Origin: Streptomyces canus
Lineage (GTDB): Bacteria; Actinomycetota; Actinomycetes; Streptomycetales; Streptomycetaceae
Direction of reading: 5' to 3'
NCBI RefSeq assembly: GCF_001514145.1
Contig: NZ_KQ948669.1
Coordinates: forward strand, 1 to 64,000
DNA: 64,000 bases
Below the pieces are notes generated by a model. It did no database searches. It saw only the letters and a list, made by a program, of their open reading frames with translations, and was not told the DNA's origin. A program made the position numbers and the translations under genes. Below are positions 33,422 to 42,005 of the stretch, piece after piece; positions within the stretch are counted from its first letter, which is position 1, and each line of letters opens with the position of its first letter.

Positions 33422-36097
33422 GTGCGAAGAACCCGCATCCTCACGGCCGTGCTCGCGCTCGCGGCCGGGCTGCTCGCCGGCACCCCACCCGCACTGGCGG
33501 CCGACAGCACCGCGAAGGTCTCGCTCGCCGCCGACACGTACACCTGGAAGAACGCCCGGATCGACGGAGGCGGTTTCGTCCCCGGGATCGTCTTCAACCG
33601 CTCCGAGAAGAACCTGGCGTACGCCCGCACCGACATCGGCGGGGCCTACCGCTGGCAGGAGTCCTCCAAGACCTGGACACCGCTGCTCGACTCGGTCGGC
33701 TGGGACGACTGGGGGCACACCGGCGTGGTGAGCCTGGCCTCCGACGCCGTGGATCCGAACAAGGTGTACGCGGCCGTCGGGACGTACACCAACAGCTGGG
33801 ACCCGAAGAACGGCGCGGTCATGCGCTCCTCGAACCGGGGCGCGAGCTGGCAGAAGGCCGACCTGCCCTTCAAGCTCGGCGGCAACATGCCGGGGCGGGG
33901 CATGGGCGAGCGGCTGGCGGTCGACCCGAACAAGAACAGCGTGCTGTATCTCGGGGCGCCGAGCGGCAAGGGGCTGTGGCGGTCGACGGACTCCGGGGTG
34001 AGCTGGTCGCAGGTGGCGAACTTCCCCAACGTCGGCAACTACCAGCAGGATCCGAGCGACACGAGCGGCTACGCCAGCGACAACCAGGGCATCGTCTGGG
34101 TGACCTTCGACGAGTCGACGGGCACGTCCGGGAACGCCACCCGGGCGATCTACGTCGGCGTCGCGGACCTCCAGAACTCGGTGTACCGGTCGACCGACGC
34201 GGGCGCGACCTGGACGCGGCTCGCCGGCCAGCCGACGGGCCACCTGGCCCACAAGGGTGTCCTGGACGCGGCGGGCGGCTCTCTGTATCTCTCCTACAGC
34301 GACAAGGGCGGGCCGTACGACGGCGGCAAGGGCCAGGTGTGGCGGTACGCGACGGCGACCGGCACCTGGACGAACATCAGCCCGGTCGCGGAGGCCGACA
34401 CCTACTACGGCTTCAGCGGACTGACGGTGGACCGGCAGAAGCCCGGCACGGTCATGGCCACCGCCTACAGCTCCTGGTGGCCGGACACCCAGATCTTCCG
34501 CTCCACGGACAGCGGGGCGACCTGGACCCGGGCGTGGGACTACACGTCGTACCCCAACCGCGCGAACCGCTACACCATGGACGTCTCCTCCTCCCCGTGG
34601 CTGACCTGGGGGGCGAATCCGTCACCGCCCGAGCAGACGCCGAAGCTCGGATGGATGACGGAGTCGCTGGAGATCGACCCGTTCGACTCGAACCGCATGA
34701 TGTACGGGACGGGGGCGACGGTCTACGGCACGGAGAACCTCACGACCTGGGACTCCGGCGGCCAGTTCACCATCAAGCCGATGGTGCAGGGCCTGGAGGA
34801 GACCGCGGTCAACGACCTCGCCTCACCGCCGTCTGGCGCCCCGCTGCTGAGCGCGCTCGGTGACGTCGGCGGCTTCCGGCACACGGACCTCAGCAAGGTC
34901 CCGTCGATGATGTTCACGTCCCCGAACTTCACCACGACCACGAGTCTGGACTTCGCGGAGACGAACGCGAACACGGTGGTACGGGTCGGCAATCTGGACT
35001 CGGGCCCGCACATCGCGTTCTCGACGGACAACGGGGCCAACTGGTTCGCGGGGACCGACCCTTCGGGCGTCAGCGGTGGCGGGACGGTGGCCGCCGCCTC
35101 GGACGGCAGCCGGTTCGTGTGGAGCCCCGACGGCACGGGTGTGCAGTACACGACGGGCTTCGGTTCGTCCTGGTCGGCGTCGAGCGGCATCCCGGCCGGG
35201 GCGATCGTGGAGTCGGACCGGGTGGACGCGAAGACCTTCTACGGCTTCAAGTCCGGGAAGTTCTACGTGAGTACGGACGGCGGGGCGACGTTCACGGCGT
35301 CCGCGGCGACCGGACTGCCGAGCGGTGACAGCGTGCGCTTCAAGGCGCTGCCCGGCGTGAAGGGTGACGTCTGGCTCGCGGGCGGGGCCACCGACGGGGC
35401 GTACGGTCTGTGGCACTCCACGGACGGCGGCGCGAACTGGACGAAGTTCTCGAACGTCGAGCAGGCCGACGCGATCGGCTTCGGGAAGGCGGCCACGGGG
35501 GCGTCTTACCAGACGCTCTACACCAGCGCGAAGATCGGTGGCATCCGTGGCATCTTCCGCTCGACCGACAAGGGCGCGACCTGGACCCGCATCAACGACG
35601 ACGCCCACCAGTGGGGTTGGACCGGCGCGGCCATCACCGGTGACCCGCGGGTGTACGGGCGGGTGTACGTCTCGACCAACGGACGGGGCGTGATCTACGG
35701 CGACACGTCCGACACGAGCGGCGGAGGCGGCACCGATCCGACGGACCCGACGGATCCGACAGACCCGACCCCGACGGGCGCCTGCGCGGTGACGTACAGG
35801 ATCACCAACCAGTGGTCGGGCGGTTTCCAGGCGGACGTCCAGCTGAGCAACACGGGCTCGAGCGCCTGGACCGGCTGGTCACTCGGCTGGGCCTTCCCCA
35901 ACGCCCAGACGATCTCCCAGACCTGGAACGCCGAGTCCACCCAGTCGGGCTCGACGGTCACCGCGAAGAACGTCGGCTGGAACGCCAACGTGGCCGCGGG
36001 CTCCTCCGTGAGCTTCGGCTTCACGGGGAGCTGGTCGGGGACGAACGGAAAACCGACGGCGTTCACAATGGGCGACCAGAACTGCACGGTCGCCTGA
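33422..36097 (+). CDS. Secreted GH74 xyloglucanase with C-terminal CBM2
   Basis: An 891-aa secreted protein from GTG 33422 (AAAGGA 7 bp upstream). Signal peptide (1-25). The GH74 tandem propeller (about 35-755) has GGGFVPGIVFN, ARTDIGGAYRW, many SxDxGxTW-like repeats (STDSGVSW, STDAGATW, STDSGATW, STDKGATW) and GWMTESLEIDPFDSNRMMYG. A four-unit DPT linker leads to CBM2 (about 790-891; CAVTYRITNQWSGGFQADV, WNAESTQSGSTV). GH74 enzymes cut xyloglucan backbones with inversion. Together with the GH29 and GH27 enzymes of the upstream operon, it could process decorated xyloglucan. A strong terminator follows. Confidence 0.94.
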   Translation: MRRTRILTAVLALAAGLLAGTPPALAADSTAKVSLAADTYTWKNARIDGGGFVPGIVFNRSEKNLAYARTDIGGAYRWQESSKTWTPLLDSVGWDDWGHTGVVSLASDAVDPNKVYAAVGTYTNSWDPKNGAVMRSSNRGASWQKADLPFKLGGNMPGRGMGERLAVDPNKNSVLYLGAPSGKGLWRSTDSGVSWSQVANFPNVGNYQQDPSDTSGYASDNQGIVWVTFDESTGTSGNATRAIYVGVADLQNSVYRSTDAGATWTRLAGQPTGHLAHKGVLDAAGGSLYLSYSDKGGPYDGGKGQVWRYATATGTWTNISPVAEADTYYGFSGLTVDRQKPGTVMATAYSSWWPDTQIFRSTDSGATWTRAWDYTSYPNRANRYTMDVSSSPWLTWGANPSPPEQTPKLGWMTESLEIDPFDSNRMMYGTGATVYGTENLTTWDSGGQFTIKPMVQGLEETAVNDLASPPSGAPLLSALGDVGGFRHTDLSKVPSMMFTSPNFTTTTSLDFAETNANTVVRVGNLDSGPHIAFSTDNGANWFAGTDPSGVSGGGTVAAASDGSRFVWSPDGTGVQYTTGFGSSWSASSGIPAGAIVESDRVDAKTFYGFKSGKFYVSTDGGATFTASAATGLPSGDSVRFKALPGVKGDVWLAGGATDGAYGLWHSTDGGANWTKFSNVEQADAIGFGKAATGASYQTLYTSAKIGGIRGIFRSTDKGATWTRINDDAHQWGWTGAAITGDPRVYGRVYVSTNGRGVIYGDTSDTSGGGGTDPTDPTDPTDPTPTGACAVTYRITNQWSGGFQADVQLSNTGSSAWTGWSLGWAFPNAQTISQTWNAESTQSGSTVTAKNVGWNANVAAGSSVSFGFTGSWSGTNGKPTAFTMGDQNCTVA
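35735..35770 (+). repeat. Four 9-bp tandem units encoding the DPT linker
   Basis: Units of the form GAYCCGACV encode (Asp-Pro-Thr)4 between the GH74 propeller and CBM2. GAT/GAC alternate at the Asp codon. Such arrays change copy number easily, so linker length may vary between strains. Confidence 0.8.
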
Positions 36098-36107
36098 CCG
36101 AACCGTC

Positions 36108-36139
36108 GAGGGCGCGTACCGCACCGGGTACGCGCCCTC
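36108..36139 (+). terminator. Terminator after GH74
   Basis: A perfect 13-bp stem (36108-36120 / 36127-36139; GAGGGCGCGTACC and its complement) with a 6-nt loop, 11 bp after the GH74 stop. Confidence 0.85.
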
Positions 36140-36254
36140 ACGACCGCGCATCGAATGTCCAGATCACAACCGAATCACCTCGTCCGCACAACTCTCACTT
36201 CTTCTTCACACCTCCCGTTAGGCTCATCCCCCACGAAAAACCTCAGGGGGGACC

Positions 36255-36881
36255 ATGTCGTACACCCAGCCGCCTCCGCCTCCGCCTTCTTTCTCTCCGC
36301 CTCCGCCTCCGGGTTTCGGGCCACCGCCCGTTCCGCCCACACCCCGGCCCGGCTGGGCCCGCAAGCGGGTGCTCATCCCCGTTGCCGTGGGCATCCTGCT
36401 CCTCGGCGTGGGCATCGGGGCCGCGGGGAACGGCGACGGAGGCAAGAAGGCCTCCGCCGAGCCGGCCCCCACCGTCACGGTCACCGCGCCGGCGCAGGTC
36501 GACGCCGAGGCGGAGCCCGCTGCGACGGTGACCGTCACCGAGACGGCCACGGCGAAGGCCGAGGCGGACACGTCCGACAGCGCCGATGCGGCCCCCAGCG
36601 GCAAGGCGGTGTTCAAGGTGTGGGGCTCGGCGCCCGCGGGGGTCGACATCACCTACGGCACCGACGGCACCAACCTCCAGGGCAAGGGACTGCCGATGGA
36701 GAAGAGCCTGAGCGTCGACGAGGACGCCCTCTTCTACCAGGTGACCGCTCAGCTCATGGGCGGCGGGGACGTCCAGTGCTCGGTCACCATCGACGGCGAG
36801 ACGAAGAAGGGCCGGGCCCAGGGCGGATACAACATCTGCTCCGCGCAGCTCAACAGCGATTTCAGCGGCGGCTTCAGTTAG
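36255..36881 (+). CDS. Proline-rich membrane-anchored protein with MmpS-like C-terminal domain
   Basis: A 208-aa protein. A cytoplasmic proline-rich stretch (residues 5-32, runs of PPPPPP) precedes one membrane helix (VLIPVAVGILLLGVGIGAA, about 39-57), a Thr/Val/Glu-rich spacer (TVTVTAPAQVDAEAEP), and a small beta domain (about 115-208; AVFKVWGSAPAGVDITYG, QVTAQLMGGGDVQCSVTIDG) like MmpS/actinobacterial transport-accessory domains. The GGGGGG-type ribosome binding site is strong. The exact role is unknown. It sits alone between the GH74 terminator and the PL11 gene. Confidence 0.75.
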   Translation: MSYTQPPPPPPSFSPPPPPGFGPPPVPPTPRPGWARKRVLIPVAVGILLLGVGIGAAGNGDGGKKASAEPAPTVTVTAPAQVDAEAEPAATVTVTETATAKAEADTSDSADAAPSGKAVFKVWGSAPAGVDITYGTDGTNLQGKGLPMEKSLSVDEDALFYQVTAQLMGGGDVQCSVTIDGETKKGRAQGGYNICSAQLNSDFSGGFS

Positions 36882-36930
36882 CCGCCCCGGTGGGTGCGTG
36901 CTCCGCGATGGCGCACGCACCCACCGGTGT

Positions 36931-38802
36931 TCACGGCGTGTACACCGTCGGCCTCGGTGCCGTAGCCATCCCGTTGCCGAGGAAGAAGCTCGGGTGCGGG
37001 GGCTGGTTGTAGGCCGTATTTTGCCAGGCCAGGCCCGTGCGGTACATCGTGTCGTGGAGCAGGGTGGTGATCTTCGTCGTCGTCTCGTACGGGGTCGAGT
37101 AGATCCGCAGGGCCGTGTTGGCCGACGTCGGCCAGACGACCTCCTCGCGCCAGTCGCCCAGGATGTCGCCGGACAGGGACGGGGTCGCCTTGGTGCTGTT
37201 GTTGGAGTGGACCGACGCCCCGGTCAGGAGGCGGGTGTCCGACGAGGTGCCGTACTTGTCGATGTGGGTGCCGTCGAGGAGTTCGCGGACCGTGTCGCCG
37301 TCCCACCAGGACAGGAAGTTCACCGAGGACGGTTCGCGGCCCTTCGTGGCGCCCGCCTCGTCGCGGATCGAGGTGTCGGAGGCCGACCAGACCTCCGCAC
37401 CGTCGCTGCCGGCCCAGATGTCGCCGGCGACACCCCGCCCGTTGTCGCAGCACGCGGCCAGTTTCCAGTTCACCGTGCCGTTCGCCGGGTTGATGTACAG
37501 CTCCGCCGGCTGGGAGGTCGACTCCGAGACCTTGAAGTACTCGAGACCCGCGTGGGAGGGGTCGAGATCGCCGAGGTGCTGGGCGTCGCCGTGGCCCGTC
37601 TTCGTGGTCCACAGCCCGTTGCCGTTGTCGTCGACCGCCATCGCCCCGTAGACGATCTCGTCCTTGCCGTCGTTGTCGACGTCCCCGACGGACAGACTGT
37701 GCGAGCCCTGACCGTCGTAGCCCTTGCCGCTGTTGGTCGAGGAGTTGGTGTCGAAGGTCCAGCGGCGGGTGAAGGTGCCGCCTCGCCAGTCCCAGGCCGC
37801 GATCACCGTACGGGTGTAGTAGCCGCGGGCCATGATCAGCGACGGGCGGGCGCCGTCCAGGTACGCCGTCCCCGCGAGGAAACGGTCGACGCGGTTGCCG
37901 TACGAGTCGCCCCACGACGACACCGTGCCGCGTGCCGGGACGTAGTCGACGCTCTGCATCGCCCTGCCGGTCTGGCCGTTGAACATCGTCAGGTACTCGG
38001 GGCCGGACAGGACGTAGCCGCTGGAGTTGCGGTGGTCGGCCGACGCGCTGCCGATCACCGCGCCCGTGCCGTCGACCGTGCCGTCCGCCGTCTTCATGGC
38101 GACCTCGGCCTTGCCGTCGCCGTCGTAGTCGTACGCCTGGAACTGCGTGTAGTGGGCGCCGGAACGGATGTTGCGGCCCAGGTCGATCCGCCACAGCCGG
38201 GTGCCGTCCAGCTTGACGCCGTCGAGGATCGTGTTGCCGGTGTAGCCGGACTGGGAGTTGTCCTTGGCGTTGGTCGGCTGCCACTTGAGGACGAAGTCCA
38301 GTGCCCCGTCGCCGTCGAGGTCGGCCACGGACGCGTCGTTGGCCTCATAGGTGTAGGCGACGCCGTCGGGGGTCGTGCCGCCGGCCGGCGGGCTGATGGG
38401 AACGTCCTTGTAGCCGCCGCGGAGTTGGACCGCGTGGACCGAGTCCGCCTGCTCGACACCGCCGACGACCGCCCGGACGGTGTAGTCGGCCTCGGCGGGC
38501 GCGCCGGAGTGGAAGTAGTTCGTGGAGCCGGTGACCGGGGTCGAGTTGACCTTCGTGCCGGCGCGGTAGACGTTGAAGGACACGTCGTTCGGGTCGGTGC
38601 CGAGCCAGCGCCAGCTGACCAGGTTGCCGCTGCTGGTGTGCACGCTGACGACTCCCCGGTCGAGTTTCTCGACCTGGCGGGCGGTGGCGGCCTCGGCCGT
38701 ACCGGGCGACAGCGCGGTCAGACCGGCGGCCACGAGGGCCACGGCGGCGGTCGTCGCCGAGAGGAGGACTCGGCGTCTGCGGTGCGGGTGCGGGTGCTGC
38801 AC
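36931..38802 (-). CDS. Secreted PL11 rhamnogalacturonan lyase
   Basis: A 623-aa protein starting at GTG 38802 (GGAGG 8 bp upstream). The N-terminus is HPHPHRRRRVLLSATTAAVA, a signal with an Arg-rich lead. The mature eight-bladed propeller has RQVEKLDRGVVSVHTSSGNLVSWR, Ca-binding DLDGDGALDFV, YDYDGDGKAEVAMKTADGT, VGDVDNDGKDEIVYGAM and a C-terminal GDWREEVVWPT, all PL11 (YesW/YesX) features. It cleaves the alpha-1,4 bond between rhamnose and galacturonate in rhamnogalacturonan I by beta-elimination, producing the unsaturated ends that GH105 (16648-17826) removes. It lies 43 bp downstream of the WYL regulator gene. Confidence 0.93.
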   Translation of the reverse strand: MQHPHPHRRRRVLLSATTAAVALVAAGLTALSPGTAEAATARQVEKLDRGVVSVHTSSGNLVSWRWLGTDPNDVSFNVYRAGTKVNSTPVTGSTNYFHSGAPAEADYTVRAVVGGVEQADSVHAVQLRGGYKDVPISPPAGGTTPDGVAYTYEANDASVADLDGDGALDFVLKWQPTNAKDNSQSGYTGNTILDGVKLDGTRLWRIDLGRNIRSGAHYTQFQAYDYDGDGKAEVAMKTADGTVDGTGAVIGSASADHRNSSGYVLSGPEYLTMFNGQTGRAMQSVDYVPARGTVSSWGDSYGNRVDRFLAGTAYLDGARPSLIMARGYYTRTVIAAWDWRGGTFTRRWTFDTNSSTNSGKGYDGQGSHSLSVGDVDNDGKDEIVYGAMAVDDNGNGLWTTKTGHGDAQHLGDLDPSHAGLEYFKVSESTSQPAELYINPANGTVNWKLAACCDNGRGVAGDIWAGSDGAEVWSASDTSIRDEAGATKGREPSSVNFLSWWDGDTVRELLDGTHIDKYGTSSDTRLLTGASVHSNNSTKATPSLSGDILGDWREEVVWPTSANTALRIYSTPYETTTKITTLLHDTMYRTGLAWQNTAYNQPPHPSFFLGNGMATAPRPTVYTP

Positions 38803-38845
38803 GGGGTGAACCTCCGAAGCGGTGGGGACGGACGGGTTCCGCTCC

Positions 38846-39802
38846 TCAGTCGCCGCACGGGGAGGCCGAGTTGCCGTATCTTTCGGCCAGTTCGGCGATC
38901 GTCCGGGCCATCCGTTCGCGCAGCTCGGAGGGTTCCAGCACCTCGATGTCCGTGCCGAGGCGCAGGAATGCGCCATGGGCGTGCTCGACGGACTCGACGG
39001 GGACCCGGGCGAGGGTCCAACCATCGGCATCCGTACGGACCTTGGCCGCCCTCGGCAGCCGCACGCCCGGTGCCAGCCGCACGAGTGCCTCACCCCGGTA
39101 CAGCCGGTCGTGGAAGTCCCGCTGGTACGCCGTCCACCAGGCAGCCAGGTCGAAGCCCTCGGGGCGGGCGAACTCCTCTTGCGAGGAGGCCAGTTCGAGG
39201 ATCTGGTCCACGCGGAAGGTGCGCGGTCCCGGTCCCGCGACGACGTACCAGCGTCCCGCCTTCGACACCAGTCCGTACGGCTCCAACCGCCGCTCCACAT
39301 CGGTCGGTTCGGCCCAGCGGCGGTACCGGACATGGAGCACCCGGCTGCTCCACACCGCGTCCGCCACCGCCGGGAGGAACGGCGCCTGTTCGGCCTCCGC
39401 GTACCACCCGGGCGCATCGAGATGGAAACGCCCGCTGATCCGGTCCGCGTGGGCCCGCAGTTCCGCCGGCAGTGCGGCCCGCACCTTGAGCTGGGCGGCG
39501 GCGAGGACGGAGCCCAGGCCCAGCTCGGCGGCGGGACCGGGCGCTCCGGCGAGGAAGAGGGCCTCGGCCTCCTCGGGGGTGAGGCCGGTCAGCCGGGTGC
39601 GGTAGCCGTCGAGGAGGCGGTAGCCACCGGCGTGGCCCGCGTCGCCGTACAGCGGGACGCCCGCCGCGCTCAGCGCCTCGACGTCCCGGTAGACCGTGCG
39701 CACGGACACCTCCAGCTCCTCGGCGAGCTGGGCGGCGGTCATCCGGCCCCGGGTCTGGAGCAGGAGGAGGATCGAGACGAGTCGACTGGACTTCACTGCC
39801 AC
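38846..39802 (-). CDS. WYL domain transcriptional regulator (YafY type)
   Basis: A 318-aa protein. An N-terminal HTH_11 winged helix (about 1-62; SSRLVSILLLLQTRGRMTAAQLAEELEVSVRTVYRDVEALS) is followed by a WYL ligand-sensing domain (about 140-220; LHVRYRRW, EPYGLVSKAGRWYVVA) and WCX extension. The annotated start is GTG 39802; GTG 39796 gives the more common MKSSRLVS start. Divergent from two small genes, across a 9-bp-arm palindrome that covers its own start codons, so it is likely autoregulatory. The PL11 gene 43 bp downstream may be co-transcribed. Confidence 0.9.
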   Translation of the reverse strand: MAVKSSRLVSILLLLQTRGRMTAAQLAEELEVSVRTVYRDVEALSAAGVPLYGDAGHAGGYRLLDGYRTRLTGLTPEEAEALFLAGAPGPAAELGLGSVLAAAQLKVRAALPAELRAHADRISGRFHLDAPGWYAEAEQAPFLPAVADAVWSSRVLHVRYRRWAEPTDVERRLEPYGLVSKAGRWYVVAGPGPRTFRVDQILELASSQEEFARPEGFDLAAWWTAYQRDFHDRLYRGEALVRLAPGVRLPRAAKVRTDADGWTLARVPVESVEHAHGAFLRLGTDIEVLEPSELRERMARTIAELAERYGNSASPCGD

Positions 39803-39818
39803 AGGGTGTCAGTGAAGT
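39790..39818. promoter_or_regulatory. Operator palindrome of the WYL regulator
   Basis: ACTTCACTG (39790-39798) and CAGTGAAGT (39810-39818) are perfect 9-bp arms with an 11-bp spacer. It spans the start region of the WYL gene and lies 18 bp before the divergent gene, as expected for control of both. Confidence 0.7.
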
Positions 39819-39836
39819 GGGCCTAGCGTCCTGCGC

Positions 39837-40316
39837 ATGGCCTTCACCGAGAAGCTGCTGACCGTGCGACCACCGATCGAGGTCGCCGGGCGGCACATCA
39901 AGCGCTACCACGTCACCGCCGACCCGGCCGGCATCGCGCCCGACGTCGAGAAGGCGGCGTACGAGATCCTCCCGGAGCTGCTGCCGGAGCCGGACGGCAC
40001 CCCGCCCGCGGCCTTCGCCGTCCTGCACCGGGGCGCGGACACCGGCGCCTACCTCAACGTCTACAGCTGGGTGTGGGACAACGTGCTGCACTTCCGGGGT
40101 GCCGCCGCCGGACAGCCGGCGCTCCGGTGCCCGGACGCCGACCCCACGCACTTCGTCACGCCGGACCTGCCCTGGATCGGGTGCGTCTTCGAACTCCCGC
40201 CGATCCTGCACGAACGGGACGCCTGGGTACGCCACCTGCTCGCACCCGAAGTCCCTGACCTGGCCGCCTACTTGGCCGATTCCCTGCCCGAAGGAACCAC
40301 GGGAGACCGCGCATGA
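39837..40316 (+). CDS. Conserved hypothetical protein
   Basis: A 159-aa soluble protein I cannot place in a family. It is aromatic- and proline-rich with IEVAGRHIKRYHVTADP, FAVLHRGADTGAYLNVYSW and TPDLPWIGCVFELPPILHERDAW. It has no signal peptide or membrane helix. The ATG is only 18 bp from the WYL operator with no clear ribosome binding site, so the transcript may be nearly leaderless. The next gene starts inside its stop (ATGA), so the two proteins are translationally coupled and probably under WYL control. Confidence 0.75.
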   Translation: MAFTEKLLTVRPPIEVAGRHIKRYHVTADPAGIAPDVEKAAYEILPELLPEPDGTPPAAFAVLHRGADTGAYLNVYSWVWDNVLHFRGAAAGQPALRCPDADPTHFVTPDLPWIGCVFELPPILHERDAWVRHLLAPEVPDLAAYLADSLPEGTTGDRA

Positions 40317-40789
40317 GCAGTCCGCACGACTTCGACTTCTTCCACGGCGACTGGAAGGTGGTGAACCGCCGCCGCACCGACTTCCTCGACCCGGACAGCG
40401 GGTGGGAGGAGTTCCCCGCGACCAGCCGCTGCCGGCCGCTGTTCGACGGGGCCGCGAACGTCGACGAGATCGACATGCCGCACCTCGGAGCGAAGGGCGC
40501 CACCCTGCGGCTCTTCGACCGCGAGACCGAGCAGTGGTCGCTGAACTGGGCCGCGAGCCGCAGCGGGAAGCTGTACCCGCCGGTGACCGGGCGGTTCGAG
40601 GGCGGCCGCGGCGAGTTCTACGGTGACGACACCCACGACGGGAAGGACGTGCGGGTGCGGTTCGTATGGGCGGACGTCTCAGCGGCCGGAGCCCGCTGGG
40701 AGCAGGCGTTCTCCGTCGACGGCGGGGAGACCTGGGTGACCAACTGGACCATGGACTTCAGCCGGCCTTCCGGAACGCCCGGACGCTGA
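40313..40789 (+). CDS. DUF1579-like / lipocalin-fold hypothetical protein
   Basis: A 158-aa protein. FDFFHGDWKVVNRRRTDFL then WEEFPATSRCRPLFDGAANVDEIDM, LRLFDRETEQWSLNWA and GRFEGGRGEFYGDDTHDGKDVRVRF suggest a single beta-barrel of the DUF1579/calycin kind, which often binds hydrophobic ligands or sugars. Its ATG overlaps the previous stop. Its 3' end overlaps the convergent methyltransferase gene by 32 bp. Its function is unknown. Confidence 0.78.
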   Translation: MSSPHDFDFFHGDWKVVNRRRTDFLDPDSGWEEFPATSRCRPLFDGAANVDEIDMPHLGAKGATLRLFDRETEQWSLNWAASRSGKLYPPVTGRFEGGRGEFYGDDTHDGKDVRVRFVWADVSAAGARWEQAFSVDGGETWVTNWTMDFSRPSGTPGR

Positions 40790-41501
40790 ACACCGGGTCG
40801 GGGCGCGGGAGTTCCTGGTCGGGCAGCGCCTCCAGGCGGGCGGCGAACCGTTCCGTGAGCGGGTCGCCGGGCGGCAGCCGGGTGAACCAGCCGCGCCGCA
40901 GGTCGGCGGCGGTACGCCGGGGGCTGCGACCCTGACCCCGGCCCGGGAAACGGGCCTGCCCGGCCGGGTGCAGAAGGTGGGCGGCGGCGTACGACTCGAC
41001 GAGCGGCGCCGCGTCCGGGGCCGGGCGGCGCGGGCGCGGGGCGAGGACGGTGTCGATGTCGCTGCCCACGTCGTGTGCGGCGGCCTTGTCGACGGTGGTC
41101 ACGTACACCCCGCCGGGTCTCAGGACCCGGGCGCACTCGGCGACCACGGCACGGACGTCCTCCGGCCGGTCGAGGAGGTGCAGCAGCCACACGCTGGTGA
41201 CGGCGTCGAACACCCCGTCCGGGAACGGCAGCGCACGGCCGTCGGCGAGCACGACCGCGCCGGGCAGTCGTACGGCGCCCATGCGGGCCATGCCGTACGT
41301 CAGGTCGGCGCCCCACACCCGGGTCGCGGGCCGGGCGGCGGCGAGCCTGCGGGTGACGATCCCGGTGCCGCAGGCCACGTCGAGGAGCCGCCGGGTCTGC
41401 GCGGGGATCAGACCGAGGACGGCGTCAGCGGCCGCGGCGGCCCGGGGCTCGCCGCCGCGGGTGACGTCGTAGGCGCCGGCCTCCTTGTCGTAGTCGAGCA
41501 C
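40758..41501 (-). CDS. Class I SAM-dependent methyltransferase
   Basis: A 247-aa protein with Methyltransf_11-type motifs: LLDVACGTGIVTRRLA (motif I), VWGADLTYGMARMG (II), LADGRALPFPDGVFDAVTSVWLLHLL (post II/III) and VLRPGGVYVTTV. The pattern resembles UbiE/menaquinone-type and small-molecule methyltransferases. It starts 4 bp after the pterin dehydratase stop, on the same strand, so the two form an operon. The substrate is unknown. Confidence 0.87.
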   Translation of the reverse strand: MLDYDKEAGAYDVTRGGEPRAAAAADAVLGLIPAQTRRLLDVACGTGIVTRRLAAARPATRVWGADLTYGMARMGAVRLPGAVVLADGRALPFPDGVFDAVTSVWLLHLLDRPEDVRAVVAECARVLRPGGVYVTTVDKAAAHDVGSDIDTVLAPRPRRPAPDAAPLVESYAAAHLLHPAGQARFPGRGQGRSPRRTAADLRRGWFTRLPPGDPLTERFAARLEALPDQELPRPDPVFSVRAFRKAG

Positions 41502-41505
41502 GGGC

Positions 41506-41811
41506 TCACTGGGCTCCGTGGCCCTGGGCGAGCGCCTCCACCCGCTGTGCCAGCTCGAAGTCCTTCGCGGTGACGGCGCCGCCCGCGCTGTGCGTGTGCA
41601 CGGACAGGGCGACCGTGTTGTAGCCCAGGGTGAGGTCGGAGTGGTGGTCGAGCTCCTCCTGGACCTGGGCGATGTGGACGACCATCGCGGTCGCGGCGAA
41701 GTGGGTGCCGAGGCGGTACGAGCGGGTGAGGCGGCCGTCGTCGACGGACCAGCCCGGCAGTTCCGCGAGCCGGTCCTCGATCTCCTTCTGCGACAGGGGT
41801 TCGACGGGCAT
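41506..41811 (-). CDS. Pterin-4a-carbinolamine dehydratase
   Basis: A 101-aa protein of the standard PCD/DCoH length. LSQKEIEDRLAELPGWSVDD is the usual N-terminal helix; EELDHHSDLTLGYNTVALSVHTHSAGGAVT holds the catalytic His pair (HHS in place of the common HHP) and the T-H-x-x-G-G end. It dehydrates 4a-hydroxytetrahydropterin to recycle the cofactor of aromatic amino acid hydroxylases; in many bacteria its real pterin substrate is unclear. Start ATG 41811 with a purine-rich GAGCGAGG upstream. No hydroxylase gene is adjacent. Confidence 0.9.
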   Translation of the reverse strand: MPVEPLSQKEIEDRLAELPGWSVDDGRLTRSYRLGTHFAATAMVVHIAQVQEELDHHSDLTLGYNTVALSVHTHSAGGAVTAKDFELAQRVEALAQGHGAQ

Positions 41812-42005
41812 GACCTCGCTCCTTCCTGAGGGTCCGGGTGTCTTCAGCGTCCCACAGCCGTGCCTCCGCGGCCCTGCCGAGGGGCGCCGCACGGCGTCTA
41901 CGAGGCAGTGCGCGCAGTCGGCGGACAGCCCCTCCCGCCACGCCGCTGCCCTCACCCTCGTCCACGGCCCGCCCGTGCGTCCGCTCCTCGGCTACGGTCG
42001 TACAT

